Assembly (NCBI GenBank): GCA_026874595.1
Contig: CM049311.1
Span: 38,396,676 to 38,460,675 of the forward strand
Reading direction: 5' to 3'
DNA: 64,000 bases
From: Sipunculus nudus
Lineage: Eukaryota; Annelida; Sipuncula; Golfingiida; Sipunculidae
Each line of letters starts with the position of its first letter. Within the stretch, counting starts at the first letter, position 1. The notes under the pieces were generated by a model, which worked only from the letters and a program-made list of their open reading frames with translations, was not told the DNA's origin and did no database searches. The translations under genes and the position numbers were made by a program. Shown here one piece after another: positions 1 through 12,300 of this stretch.

Positions 1-560
1 AGCTTCTGTCTGTCACTTTGTCTGTCTGTCAGGTTTTCATTTCCGTGCAATAACTTTCTTAAATATTATCCGATTTCATTCAAATTTTGGTCAGTCATTG
101 CTCTCATGCATACCTTGGTTGGGATTGGTTTTGGAGTGTCTGGCTTTTGTCTGTATGTCTGTCACTTTGTCTGTCTGTTTGTCAGGTTTTTGTTTCTCTG
201 CTATATCTTTCCTAAATGTTATCCGATGTCATTCAAATTTTGGTCAGTGATTGCTCTCATGCCTACCTTGGTTTGGATTTGTTTTGAAGTGTCTGGCTAA
301 TGTCCGTCTTTCTGTCTGTCACTTTGTCTGTCTGTCAGTTTGTCAGGTTTTCGTTTCTGTGGGATAACTTTCCTAAATATTATCCGATTTCATTCAGATT
401 TTGGTCAGTGATTGCACTCATGCTTACCCTGGTTGGGATTTGTTTTGGAGTGTCTGGCTTCTGTCTGTCTGTCAATCTGTCTGTCAGTCCTTTATCAAGC
501 ATGAAAAACAGCAAGATCCCAAAGGGATCCATTCCACGAATTTGCTTGTTTACCATAATT
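1..560 (+). repeat. tandem ~155-160-bp repeat with TCTGTCTGTC tracts (right end of an array)
   Basis: Units are marked by the phrase GTGTCTGGCT at 136, 289 and 450, each followed by a TCTGTCTGTC tract and a segment containing ATTCAAATTTTGGTCAGT. The array enters from the left edge. Its flank (ATCAAGCATGAAAAACA then AAGATCCCAAA) recurs beside the inverted copy at 30.8-31.6 kb, so the whole is one transposon-like family. Confidence 0.85.
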
Positions 561-890
561 CTCACCTCCTGTTCGTTATTTGTGACATCTAAAAAGTCTT
601 TTTTTCCCACTTCAGATCTGGTGAAACCACATTGTTGTATTTTAAAACAAAGGGTGTCTTACTATTGTTTATTTTGGGGGTCTTGTTGCTATAACTGAGT
701 AATCTAAAGGTGAGTTCACGATCATGCTTTGAAACCAGACTTACATGAATCTGACACTAGATATTCGGTGCGAGTATTATTGTCATTGATTGCTTGTGTT
801 TTTACGGAGAGAGAGATACATGTTTATTCTTTTTATGCAACCTGTGTTCTCATTTGGTACAGGCATTTAGTAAAGTTTATATTTTTCCAG
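561..890 (+). other. intron of ARID2, no further feature
   Basis: AT-rich non-coding sequence before the 891 exon. I see no gene or clear repeat in it. Confidence 0.5.
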
Positions 891-1029
891 GTGTTTTGAA
901 ACAGCGGCCAAGGTCCAGTCACATGTGTTCAAGACACATTTCAATAAAACTGCTCCATTCCTGGTGTGTTTGTGGGACAACTGTGATGGTGTTCAGCGAA
1001 AACGGTGGTCATTTATCCAGCATATGTCG
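891..1029 (+). CDS. ARID2: ARID2 exon: C2H2 fingers
   Basis: The acceptor is a pyrimidine-rich tract ending CAG at 890 and the donor is GTAAGT at 1030. The exon is 139 bp: one base of a split codon, then 46 codons. It encodes the end of one C2H2 finger ([10 protein letters not shown]) and the start of a second (CLWDNC...FIQHMS). Its end is phase 0. Confidence 0.9.
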
Positions 1030-4000
1030 GTAAGTGATTAGTACTGATTAACCACAGACTGGCTAAATCACCTATATAAAGGTTTAACCTGTTATGGAAA
1101 ATTATTATAGGATTTCACTGAAGGTAGATGTGTTACTTGCTCTCTATAGATAAATGGTCATATAGCAGATCTTTGATAAGTATTCAGGAATGTTTAGCTC
1201 AGCTGACTGAAAGTCTACTCAGTTGTAGTTATGGCGCTTTGTCCATTGTCCGGCCGGCCAGCCATTAGCAAGGCAAAAATCTTAACCGCTGACCATAGAA
1301 GCTTCTAAGTTAACATACGTAGAGGTCAATTAAAATCTCCTTGGAACCCTGAAATTAGGTAACTGCGACCTGTATCCTCCAAGTTTTGGGGTTAAGTACC
1401 CCCAGAATAAATAATTATAAAATAAATAACAGATTAATAATTGATACAAAAGCTCCAATATCTTTATAATTGTTGCATGGATTGTCATGAATCTGGCTTT
1501 TAATGTTGGCCATGACTAGTTTTGTCAATTCTGGAAAACTGGTGGCCCCACCTGTATTTTTCCTAATTTTTAAAATTTTTTCCCCTGTTTTTAGACGATA
1601 AAATGACAGCAATCATGTCAGTTTCTCAGAAGGACCTGATTGATTTTTGGTCACATCGTCAAAAGTCAAGGTCACAGGGGACAACTGTCCACATATTTGT
1701 TTCTAGATGATAACTCCAGTTTTGGCTGACATATTGGTTTCAATCTATACTTAAAAATGACCTACCAATAATGCAAGAACCCTTTTGATTTTTTATGCCC
1801 CCGCCACAAAGTGGCCGGAGCATATAGTTTTACCCATGTCCGTCATTCCGTCATTCCGAAATCAAACAGTTGTACGGACTTTTTTTCGCAATGCCTGCAG
1901 ATATTGGCCTGATTTTTGGTGTGTGGGCAGATAATGACCAGTTACAGATCGAGTTCGCATTTCGTCCCGGTTGACCTACTTTTGACTGTTTTACGGCCCC
2001 TAAACTTAGAAAATTTCATGAAAAATAGAAATTTTCATGACAAATACACATGTACAGACTTTTTTTCGCAATGCCTGCAGATATTGGCCTGATTTTTGGT
2101 GTATGGGCAGATAATGACCAGTTACAGATCGAGTTCGCGTTTCGTCTTGGTTGACCTACTTTTGACCGTTTTACGGCTCCTAAACTTAGAAAATTTCATG
2201 AAAAATAGAAATTTTCATGACAAATACACATGTACGGACTATATTTCGCAATGCCTGCAGATATTGGCCTGATTTTTGGTGTGTGGGCAGATAATGACCA
2301 ATTACAGATCGAGTTCGCGTTTCGTCCCGGTTGACCTACTTTTGACCGTTTTACGGCTCCTAATCTTAGAAAATTTCATGAAAAATAGAAATTTTCATGA
2401 CAAATACACATGTACGGACTATATTTCGCAATGCCTGCAGATATTGGCCAGATTTTTGTGTGTGGGCAGATAATGACCAATTACAGATCGAGTTCACGTT
2501 TCATCCCGGTTGACCTTCTTTTGACTGTTTTACGGCTCCTAATCTTAGAAAATTTCATGAAAAATAGAAATTTTCATGACAAATACACATGTACGGACTT
2601 TTTTTCGCAATGCCTGCAGATATTGGCCTGATTTTTGGTGTGTGGGCAGATAATGACCAGTTACAGATCGAGTTCGCGTTTCGTCCTGGTTGACCTACTT
2701 TTGACCGTTTTATGGCTCCTAAACTTAGAAAATTTCATGAAAAATAGAAATTTTCATGACAAATACACATGTACGGACTTTATCTGCAATGCCTGCAGAT
2801 ATTGGCCTGATTTTTGGTGTGTGGGCAAATAATGACCAGTTACTGATCAAGTTCGCGTTTTGTCCCGGCTGACCTACTTTTGACCGTTTTACGGCTCCTA
2901 AACTTAGAAATATTCATGAAAAATAGAAATTTTCATGACAAATACACATGTACAGCCATTTTTAGACCTCAGCTCACAGGCTGATGGGCTATTTTAGTCA
3001 CCCAAGCTGTCCGTCTGTCCATCTGTCTGTCCGGTGTCTGTCCATCCGTCCGCCTGTTCCGCGTCTGTTAACTTTTACCTTGTGAGCGGGATATCTCTAA
3101 AAGGATTCACTGTTGGAATTTTATTTCATCAGTGAAGATGTATATCGATAAAATCTCGGTCAGGTTCGAAGATGGGTGACCTTGACCCATTTTTCTACAT
3201 TTTATAGCTGATTATAGAAAAACACTCAGAAGTTTATATCTCAGGAACCATTGTGTGGATTTTCACAAAACTTACTATGATCATTGGGACTGTTGGTCTG
3301 TATGTGCTGCACAATTTTGGTGGTGCCACCTGCAATTTCTGATTTTTTAATGAAATTTTATCGGATTTTTTTCAATTTTGGCCTTTTGTGCAGGATATCT
3401 CCAAAGGTATTCAACACAGGAACTTCATTTCTTCAGTGCTATTGCATTATATTTACAAAATCTTGGTCAAGTTCAAAGATGGGTGATCTTGACCTACTTT
3501 TCAAGGTCACAGAGCTTAGTATAGAAAAAAACTTAGGAGCTTATTTCTCAGGAAGCATTTGGTGGATTGTTATGAAACATGGTATATGCCTCTCCAATTT
3601 AAATTTATAAATGATTATCAACTTTTGCTAATATTCTAGTTTCGCAATACAATGCTTACAGATACTGGCCTAATGTTAGGTCTGTTGGCGCATAATGACC
3701 ACTTACAGATCGAGTTCGCGTTTCGTCCCAGTTAACCTATTTTTCACCATATGACAGATCCTGAACATAGAAAATTTCATGAAAGACAGAAATTTTCTTG
3801 AAAAATGCACATATATGGACTTTTTTTCACAATGCCTGCAGATACTGGCCTGAATTTTGGTGTGTTGCTTGATAATGACCCTTTACAGATCGAGTTTGCA
3901 TTTTGCCCTTGTTGACCTACTTTTGACCATACAACACTTCCTGAACTTAAAAAATTTTACAAAATTTAACAAATGTTTCTAATTTGCCCCAGGCGGGGGC

Positions 4001-6950
4001 ATTCGTGTCGTTCCAACACATCTAGTTGGTCATGAGGTCAAAGGTCAAGGTCACAGGACCAACTTCTTTAAAAGATTGAAGATGCATTTTAAGTGAAACT
4101 TTTCATCCCAAACCTTTGGGTCCTCCAAATGGCGCACCTGCCGATTGGGAAAGATTTCTTTTGATTTTAGGGTCACTTGGTCAAAGGTCAAGGTCACAGG
4201 GCCCATCCATTCATAAAGTTCATGGATGAAAACTCTAGTTTGGTTTCAAATTGACTACTTGACCCATATTTTGAAAAAGCTCATAAACATATCCTTACAG
4301 ACAAATTCAGCTGAGCATTGAGACCCATGGGTCCATATTTATTAAAATAATCTCATGATCAATTTCAGCTGAGTGCGGTGACCCACAGGTCCTTTGTTTC
4401 TGTTCTGCATGGGTTTGTTGACAGAAATGTTTTATGGTAAACATTTGAGACCTCTTAACGTAAAAAGTTCTTATAAATGCTCCCTAAGTTTTGTACACAT
4501 GCAGTCATGCATATATACAAGCATGCTCAGGCCTGCCAAATCACTCTTTTTTAAAAGAGTCACTCTTTTTTGAGGATTTAGTGAAAATGATGCTAATTTC
4601 ACTTTTTTTTTCTAGCAGCACTTTTTTTTAACGAAAAAATGTTGATATATACTATTTATCTATTGCTTTAACAGTCCAGTTAGAATAAGAAAGGGACACT
4701 TAAATAATGTGCGTGCAAAAGTCCAGCATGTGTCACAATGTGTGGAAAATGTCCTTGTCTCCATGCAAGGGGATGTACAATGTATATTTCTGACTTTTGG
4801 AGTGATATATATATACATACTTAGTATGCAAAGCACATCTTTTATCAGTTAATGAAAAAAATATGGGGAATTAAAGCTAATTTTACTTTTTTTTCACTCT
4901 TTATTTCAAAGGAGGCTACTCTTTTTTTCTAGAACGCTTACTCTTTTTTTCCAGTCATTTACCTTTTGCTGGCCTGATGCTGCATACATAGGCATAATAT
5001 ATTTGGTCATAGGTTCAAGGAATGTCATTTGGTCCCAACCCATTGATGCCATATGCTAGTAGGCAAAACTTTGTATACCAGTGGAAACCTAATTATTGTT
5101 CAGGTTTGCTTTTAACCAAGACCCTAAGTACAGAAAACTGCATTATGTGGAGACAATTTCCTTCAGTTATGTTAAAGGGGCCTTTTCCAAAATCTGACAT
5201 CTATAATTAAAGATAATCCCCTGAACCTTTTATAAAAAAACACTTATAACCCTGTTAAGCAAAATGCCATCCCAATTAACCAGCAGGTATATATGTAGCT
5301 TCACTGTAACTCTTGAATATTACACCTGAGGGCACTTTCTTCTTCAAGATTGTCAGAACAGAGTGAATTTATCTTAAATGTTTGTTTGACCTTGACAGGA
5401 TCGTCATGTTGCGGAGCATTTATTAAGAGCGGCAATGTTACGAAGGCAGCAGGTATCACAGTCAGGTGGCACAACTCCAGCAACGACAGATACTCCTGCA
5501 GTGCCACCGCCAGGTTATCCACCGGACGCAGCATTACAGGCTATTAGAAGGTTTACTGTACGTCCACCATTCCCAGACTTCTTGGTATGTTTGACAGATT
5601 ACAGGGATTTCAGACTTAGCCATATATCATGATACAGTGCAACCTGTGTTATGAGACCATCTGTGGGACTGGCCAAAAGTATTTTAATTTAACAGGTTGT
5701 CCTATTAGACTGGTCAGTTTTAACCCATGTCAGTGCTCTTGGTTCACTCAAGGGTGGTCTTATCAGATGGGTGGTCTTTCAGACAGGTTCCACTGTAAAT
5801 GATAAACTTTTCAGTTTGTTAAGGTGTGAGGTTATAGCATAAGTTATACTGTGAATATAACTAAGAACAAAGTTGCTCTTTATATGTGAAGATGTTGTCC
5901 ATATCCAGACCGTTATTCTCCACGTGTGCACAAGTCTTCTTAATGCAAGTCTGATTGTCAGGATTGCCCAGATTTTGTCAGGTGTGAACAGATAAAAATC
6001 TTGATTCGCATAGACCAGTCCAGCTGAATGACTGATATGTCAGGCTAAGGTTTCTCCGAGGTATCATTACATGTCTAATATATTACAATAATAAATAGGT
6101 AATGATGAAAGAATACAGAATTATGTTGAAGTGCAAGCTCTTCATAGATGACTTCTTAATTAAATAATCTGCAACTATTCTTGTGTATTTGTCAGGATCC
6201 TAAGGAGGGACCAGTTACTAAACACATACGCTTAACATCTGCCCTAATCCTCAGAAACCTGGCAAGATACTCGGCTCATGGGAGAAGGTAAGATCTTACA
6301 ACAGTGTTAGCTTTCATTCACTTATGTTTTCATTAATTAGGTGTTGCATACATTATTAATGAAGTAATATTTGACAGTCATTCTTGTCAACATGGGAGTC
6401 ATTGTTTTCTTAGATTGATGGATTTGGTTGGTTGACATGGCACCCTCATGGGGCTTTTGCAACTAAGAACTATGAACATAAACCAGCAGTGCTGTGTATC
6501 AATTATTATCTAGACCATCATTCTGCTGCTACACAAATAGCAGTTTAAATTGTCTTTTTGGTAATATTTGCTAATGCTGAAAGATTTTCATGATATATTT
6601 TATTTGTATATGTATATAGTGAAATCTTGCTAACAACAACACCAGCCAGAGTTGTTTGAGCGGGCGATTGACTTAGTGGAAGGTTTTGTTGATGATTTAC
6701 ATTAGCCTGGGACCTAAAGAAGTGGATGTCTTAGTCAAGGATGGTTGTCAGTCCAGATTTCACTGTATATGGATAATTGTTAAAATTAATATGAGCCTGA
6801 TACAAGTTGTTATATCATTGCAGTTTGATCAAGCGGCATGAAGAACACTTAGCCTACGTGTCAATGAGTAATGTGGAGGCATCCAATGCGTTGGCTTCTT
6901 GTTTGTGGGAGCTTCATCAGCCACACTCACCAACACAACAGTCTCATTGA
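891..6950 (+). CDS. ARID2: ARID2 (BAF200), C-terminal part, 4 exons, incomplete at 5' end
   Basis: Spliced CDS joins 891-1029, 5399-5584, 6196-6287 and 6824-6950 (180 full codons plus stop; the first base completes a codon from an exon upstream of the window). In animals ARID2 is the ARID/RFX subunit of the nuclear PBAF SWI/SNF chromatin-remodelling complex, and this piece is its extreme C-terminus. It begins inside a pair of C2H2-type fingers ([20 protein letters not shown], second His pair closed in the next exon). A Pro/Thr-rich linker follows, then the conserved tail with [20 protein letters not shown] and [16 protein letters not shown], which matches the end of vertebrate ARID2 as I remember it. 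All introns are GT-AG and phases agree. The ARID, RFX and armadillo regions would lie left of the window. The gene converges on CPT1. Identification is by recognised motifs, not a search. Confidence 0.92.
1197..1420 (+). repeat. diverged copy of a ~340-bp dispersed repeat family
   Basis: It starts AGCTCAGCTGACTGAAAGT and contains AAATCTCCTTGGAACCCTGAA and the phrase ending CCCCCAGAATAA. The same phrases recur at 15.34-16.04 kb and 18.67-18.97 kb. Confidence 0.6.
1860..2955 (+). repeat. tandem array, ~180-bp unit, 6 copies
   Basis: The phrase ATGCCTGCAGATATTGGCC starts at 1891, 2071, 2251, 2431, 2610 and 2789, spacings of 180, 180, 180, 179 and 179 bp. Diverged units reappear near 3650 and 3830, beyond the inserted block. 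Short ORFs in it are artefacts of the repeat. Confidence 0.95.
2960..3640 (+). repeat. ~300-bp-unit repeat inserted into the 180-bp array
   Basis: It starts near GACCTCAGCTCACAGGCTGA, carries a GTCCGTCTGTCC tract, then two ~300-bp units (phrase TGAGCGGGATATCTC and its relative near 3390), and ends near TTTTGCTAATATTCTAGTT. The same family occupies 9351-13290. It separates unit 6 of the 180-bp array from the diverged units near 3650. Confidence 0.75.
5399..5584 (+). CDS. ARID2: ARID2 exon: end of second finger and linker
   Basis: The acceptor is TTGACAG and the donor GTATGT. The 62 codons are phase 0 at both ends. It starts [18 protein letters not shown], whose His closes the C2H2 finger begun in the previous exon 4.4 kb upstream. 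A Ser/Thr/Pro/Gly-rich linker then leads to [13 protein letters not shown], corresponding to the segment just before the conserved tail in vertebrate ARID2. Confidence 0.88.
5585..6823 (+). other. ARID2 introns 5585-6195 and 6288-6823
   Basis: Two short AT-rich introns flanking the 6196-6287 exon. I see no repeats or genes in them. Confidence 0.6.
6196..6287 (+). CDS. ARID2: ARID2 exon: conserved tail, first half
   Basis: The acceptor is TTTGTCAG and the donor GTAAGA. The exon is 92 bp (30 codons plus two bases). It encodes [20 protein letters not shown] and [10 protein letters not shown], the most conserved part of the ARID2 C-terminus. Confidence 0.92.
6824..6950 (+). CDS. ARID2: ARID2 terminal coding exon
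   Basis: The acceptor is ATCATTGCAG. The first base completes a Ser codon with AG of the previous exon. The exon encodes [20 protein letters not shown], then [10 protein letters not shown] and a short polar tail, ending in TGA at 6948-6950. Confidence 0.92.
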
Positions 6951-8016
6951 CAGCAACGAAACTGATGCTATCTGTAGAAAGTGCCTGCTTGGTGATCAGT
7001 GTAGCTACTTGGTGGCGCCACTGAACTGCTGATCCCCTGCTCGGAGTGAACAAAGGAGACCATATGATCTCCATTGAGAGAAGGGTTACGTTCAGATGCA
7101 GACATCTCACTGCAGCTGATAATGTCTCTTGCCATCTCATGTCCTCCAATGAAACGCCGCCCGCTGAACTAAGGCATGGTCAAATCTGCTGTTGTGGACA
7201 ACGCCTTCCAAGTGTGAGGACTGTGGTGCCATCTGCTGGGGGATAAGAGAACTAATATTGGAATACTTCGGCATATGTCATGATGTATGATACTCAAATT
7301 ACTCAGCAATAAGCTGAACGTTGATTTTATCTGACGAACAAAAGAACCCTTTAAGCTGTATGATTTAAGTGTATTGCTTGCTGACAGTTTGTTTTGGTTG
7401 AGGACAATAGTTATTAGAGTATCCCCAGACACTCTTGGCTACCCTGTACACACAGTCAGGCCATGTGTGGGACTCCATGAATGTACACTGATGCTTTATG
7501 AGATTGTGTTATGGCATAAGGTGCCGAAATCCCAGAGCTCATTCCCTGCCAAGTTGTACGCCATGTTTGTGTTCATTTCTCACTAAGCCATTGGAACACC
7601 TTGAGTTGCCCTGTAGATAGAGATAGCTTGTCTACTATTGTGTTTTGTAAGTATAGTATAAAGTATTTGTTTCACACATAAGAGTGTCCCGATCTTTAGG
7701 CAGTCTGTCAGAAGTAGATGCTGCACCATTTACTGTTAGTTACCTGTTGAACCACATTAAGAGACAGAGAACCATTGGGGTGGTGATTGTCTATCTGTCA
7801 AGATTAATGTACTCTAATTGGCTGCATCTCAGATGTTCTTGCTGTCTTGTTACTATTGTACTTGTAAATTTGAACAGTGCATTTGTTGGTGAAAAAGTGC
7901 ATTGTGTTAAAGTGTTGGCCTTCGTGAAAGGTTCTGATCAGCCTATGATCCTTTCTGTGTGGTTCTTGTTTGAAGATCCTGAGCTTCAATAATAAATGGG
8001 TTCTGTGGTATGTTAG
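6951..8016 (+). other. ARID2: probable ARID2 3' untranslated region
   Basis: This stretch has no further coding signal on the plus strand. It extends to the first clear AATAAA (7991-7996), giving a UTR of about 1 kb. The true end is not known, and the transcript could run on into the 38-bp minisatellite. Confidence 0.5.
7991..7996 (+). terminator. candidate poly(A) signal for ARID2
   Basis: AATAAA on the plus strand, about 1.04 kb after the ARID2 stop. It is the first canonical hexamer I see downstream of the stop. Confidence 0.5.
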
Positions 8017-8089
8017 AATAACTGAAACTGAATGAAACACATAAATACTTCAACTGGGCACAGGAGCGGCACCTGGCACAAACATCCAC

Positions 8090-8600
8090 ACTGTGTCAGA
8101 CCTTGCATGACCCCCTACAGCTGTGTCTGTGGCAGGTGGCATGCATGACCCTCTACAGCTGTGTGACAAGCAGGTGGCTTGCATTACCTCTACAGCTCTG
8201 TGAGAAGAAGGTGGCTTGCTTGCCTCTCTACAGCTGTGTGAGAAGCAGGTGGCTTGCTTGTCCTTCCATAGCTGAGGGAGAAGCAGTTTGCATGCATGAT
8301 GCTGTACAGCTGTGTCTGAGGCAGGTGGCATGCAAGACTTTCTAAAGCTACGTCGAGGCAGGTGGGATTCATGATCTTCTGCAGTTGAGGGAATCAAGTG
8401 GCAAGCATGACTCTGTACAGTTGTGACATAATCAGGTGGCATGCATGACGCTGTACAGCTGTGTTGAGGCAGGTGGTATGCATGTACACTCTAGCTATGA
8501 TAGAAACAGTTGGAAAACATGATGCTGTGCGGCTGTGTCAGAAGCAGGTTGCTGTATGATGCTGTACAGCTGTGTCAGAGACAGGCAGCTTGTCAATCAG
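8090..8600 (+). repeat. minisatellite, ~38-bp unit, ~13 degenerate copies
   Basis: The phrase AGGTGGC(T/A)TGC recurs about every 38 bp (for example 8134, 8172, 8209, 8247), alternating with TACAGCTGTGT. Copies degrade beyond 8500. It starts about 1.1 kb after the ARID2 stop, just past the candidate poly(A) signal. A 130-codon minus-strand ORF across it is an artefact. Confidence 0.85.
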
Positions 8601-9350
8601 GTTTTGCACAGATGCAGGCAAGCTGCAATGATAGTGTTCCCCAGCTGCATACATGAATAGTTGGCATGGAACAAGGCAGGTGGTACTAGGCCTACCACGA
8701 CTGTATATATCCTTATACATGGCCTTATGCAACTGGGAACACCCAAGTGGCATGGTTCTTTGCCACTGGTGGAAGAGTGCTTCGCCTTCAGTTTCAGACA
8801 AATCAGGTGGCATAGCACCTTCCGTGTCAGGTGGCGTAGAGCTTAGCCTTCCATGACTGTACAAGCTGCTTGGCCCTCCTCACCTAGCAAGCAAGAGATG
8901 AAGAACACTAGTAGGGAAGAGATGTAGTGACATTGTTGTTTATTATGGTTTTCTGTATCTGCCTTGTGGTTGTACAAGGGGTTAAATATGCAGCTATTCT
9001 GTAGGTGATGTAATTGTTATGTAGCAGTATCCTCTGTACATACTTTGTTTAGTATTTATTTTGGCCGAGTCATACCATGGGTCCAAGCCATTCCAGAAAT
9101 ATCTTACGGAGAGTGTATCATATACGGGAGGTCCCATGTCTCCCATGTTAATATTGTACAGAATCACCCCTGCTGGGCAAGCTACTGATAAGAGCTCTAT
9201 TTATTATTTGTCATTTCTCTGCACAGCCTTTGAATTGTATTACAATGTTTATAGTTTTTCTATGTCTGTCCTTGAAAATCACTACGTGAATTCATGTTTA
9301 TTGAATATAAATTATTCAATGTTATTTCTTGTGTGCTTGTTTTGCTTTTT
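8601..9350. other. intergenic sequence
   Basis: Degenerate traces of the 38-bp minisatellite continue to about 8870. AT-rich sequence without a recognisable gene follows up to the 300-bp-unit element. Confidence 0.5.
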
Positions 9351-12300
9351 AGCCCTCAGCCCTTAGGCTGATGGGCTATTGTCGTCACCCAAGCTGTCCG
9401 TCCGTCCGGCGTCCGTTAACTTTTACCTTGTGAGCGGGATATCTTGAAAAGGATTCACCGTCAGAATTTTATTTCCTCGGTAAAGATGTATATCGACAAA
9501 ATCTCGGTCAAGTTCGAAGATGGGTGACCTTGATCTATTTTTCTACATTTTAGAGCTGATTATAGAAAAACACTTAGATGCTTATTACTCAGGAACCATT
9601 TGGTGGATTTTCACAAAACTTACTATGGTTATTGGGACTGATAGTCTGTACCTGCTATACAAGTTTGGTGGCGCCACCTACAATTTCTGATTTTTAATGA
9701 ATTTTTATCGGATTTTTCAACTTTGGGCTTGTGAGCGGGATATCTCGACAAGGATTCACCGTAAGAATTTTATTTTTTTGGAAAAGATGTATATTGACAA
9801 AATCTCAGTCAAGTTCGAAGATGGGTGACCTTGACCTATTTTTCTACGTTTTAGAGCTGATTATAGAAAAAACACTTAGATGCTTATTACTCAGGAACCA
9901 TTTGGTGGATTTTCACAAAACTTACTATGGTTATTTGGACTGATAGTCTGTACCTGCTATACAGGTTTGGTGGCGCCACCTACAATTTCTGATTTTTAAT
10001 GAATTTTCATCGGATTTTTAGCTCAGCTGACTATAAGTCATCTGAGCTATAGTCGTGGTCCATTGTCCGTCGTCCGTCCGTCTGTCCGTAGATGTGGCAC
10101 GTTTTGAAACTGTAAGACCTAGGAATCCAAAATTCAGCATAGTGTTAGATGTCCCCAAGATCTCCTACCAAGCCGAAAACTGGGTCTTTGCGACTTTGTT
10201 CCTTTGAGAAATTAAGGAAAAACCTCAATTTTTTATTAAAAACCTATTTTCACACTTCAGGTCTGCCTAATATCAAAACCACTCATCTGTTTTTCCTCAT
10301 ATTTACCATAAATATTCCTCTATATAGTTCCTATGTACATACCTGAAATTATGTCTGTATTATTTTATTTAAGAAAGTTATGGGCCCAAACATAATGCAT
10401 TGTGTAAAAAATCAGAAAAGATATTTGATCACTTAACACAAAACTTGTTAAAGCTATGGACTTTTTTCCAGTAATATAACTTTAATTAATCAAAATTAAA
10501 TTGTATACCCAAAATTAGATCAAAATCTTTTAAATTTTTAAAAATGTTAACAAAAATAAAAAATTGGTACCTTAAATTTTGCCTAACTTTGACCATGGCA
10601 CGTTTTTTTCCTGTAAGTACTGTGGATTTAATATTCTCTGCATGTTTTTGTTCGCACTTTGTCTGTTAACACCAAACATTTGAAACCAGTTGATCAAAAA
10701 CTGTAGATTTTATTCAAGTTTTCAAGCACCATGTAACATATTGTTTACATCAGGCTAGTGTTATGCAGTTTGCAAGAGCTCAGCTCCCCAGCTTAAGCTC
10801 TCAGTTCCTAAAATTTGGCATACAATTAGATGTCTCCAAAATTCCCTACCATGCCAAGAATTTGGTCACTAGGACTTAATACCTTTGAGATATTAATGAA
10901 AAACTTCATTTTTCAATTAAAAACCCATTGTTACACTTCAATACTGCCTAATATCAAAACCACTGATCTGACTTTAATCATATATAATATACATGTTTTT
11001 CTATACATTCTCTGTGCACATGCCAGAAATGATGTCAGTATTGCGTAATTGTTTTAAGTTATGGGCCCAAACATAATGCACTTTGTAAAAAATCAAGAAA
11101 TATATTTACTCCCTTAAAAGGGGCTTGCTGAAGCTAGTTTTTGTCAGGGATGTAACATTATTTAATCAAGATTCAATTGAATACCCAAAATTAGTTCTGA
11201 ATTTTTAAAATTTTATAAGTTATTAGTATAAATATAAAATTAGTACCTTAAATTTTGCCCAACTTTGACCATTTCACTTTTGTTTCATGTGAGCTCTGTT
11301 TATATAATTTTCATATCATGCACACATAAGGATTTCAGCTTTTTAGTTTAAAAAGCTGAAAGAAATTGGCCAAAAATTGTAGCTTTGATTAATGTTTTTA
11401 TGAGACCATGTCAGACCTTGGCTCTCTCTAGCCACTCTTGAGTCACCTGTATGTTGACCTTGTTGAACTTTCAGCAAATTATGCACGCTTGAGGCGAGGC
11501 CTATACTGGGGCAGCAAGGCAGCTTATGGCCAGCCACAGTTGATCCAGGTGTCCAACCCAACTCATCTAATAGTTTTAACCAACAACATAACAATAAACA
11601 ATAAATTAGTCAATTTTTATTGGTTTTTAATAACAAATTAAAGAAAAATAGAAAAGGAATTTGTTAGTTTATAATAATAGGGAATTAACTTGCAGTTACT
11701 GATGATATAAGAATCTTGTATCGATGGATAGAATGTCACGTATTCCAAATAACACCATGCAGTCACCTATGGCATTTTTCAGTTCAATTTTAATAATAAA
11801 AAAGTAAATCATATTATTCATTACTAATCATTAGGGATCATATGAAGGAAATTAATGATAGACAAAGATGCAGTTGATAATATTAATCTAGATTCCTACT
11901 GTGTCTAGTGTGTACATTGATGTGAAATTAGTTCAAAATAAATATATCACATTTATTTTTTTTAATATAAATAAAAGCCATAAAACCAAGTACTTATAAT
12001 CATTATTTAAATGTGTGAATTTTGTACATTCTGGATTCTCAACACCATTGTTTGGTGAAAACTGAATAAATACCAGACATGGTGCAAATACTTTGCAATT
12101 GTATTAAAATACGAATATGAATATGTACTCCATTATAAAATTTCTTGCATAAAGAATGGGAATTCAGGTAAAAATGAAAGTATATGAATACCAGTGCAAA
12201 TACTTTCCAAATGTATTCATGAATGCATTCATGAATATATTCTTTAATATTATTTTAATAATCATTTCAGTTATATTTTATTTTAAAAATCATACGATTC

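Larger units (their letters stand above)
1796..4001 (+). mobile_element. 2.2-kb non-autonomous element with TGCCCCCGCC terminal inverted repeats
   Basis: It opens with TGCCCCCGCC (1796-1805) and closes with the exact reverse complement GGCGGGGGCA (3992-4001). The interior is a ~180-bp tandem array plus an inserted ~300-bp-unit repeat, with no transposase-like ORF. The family looks like a widespread bivalve repeat. Target-site duplications were not resolved. Confidence 0.65.
1030..5398 (+). other. ARID2 intron filled with repeats
   Basis: The 4.4-kb intron splits the second C2H2 finger. It holds a copy of an AGCTCAGCTGACT-type repeat (about 1197-1420), a 2.2-kb element with terminal inverted repeats (1796-4001), a block with GGTCAAAGGTCAAGGTCACA phrases (about 4020-4215), and AT-rich sequence with many poly-T runs (4540-4970). 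Confidence 0.7.

Noticed and set aside
6829-7149. 106-codon minus-strand ORF
   Set aside because: It is antisense to the ARID2 terminal exon and UTR, with no family resemblance.
8050-8442. 130-codon minus-strand ORF
   Set aside because: It lies on the 38-bp minisatellite. Its Cys/His-rich look comes from the repeated TGC/CAT triplets, not from a zinc-finger spacing.
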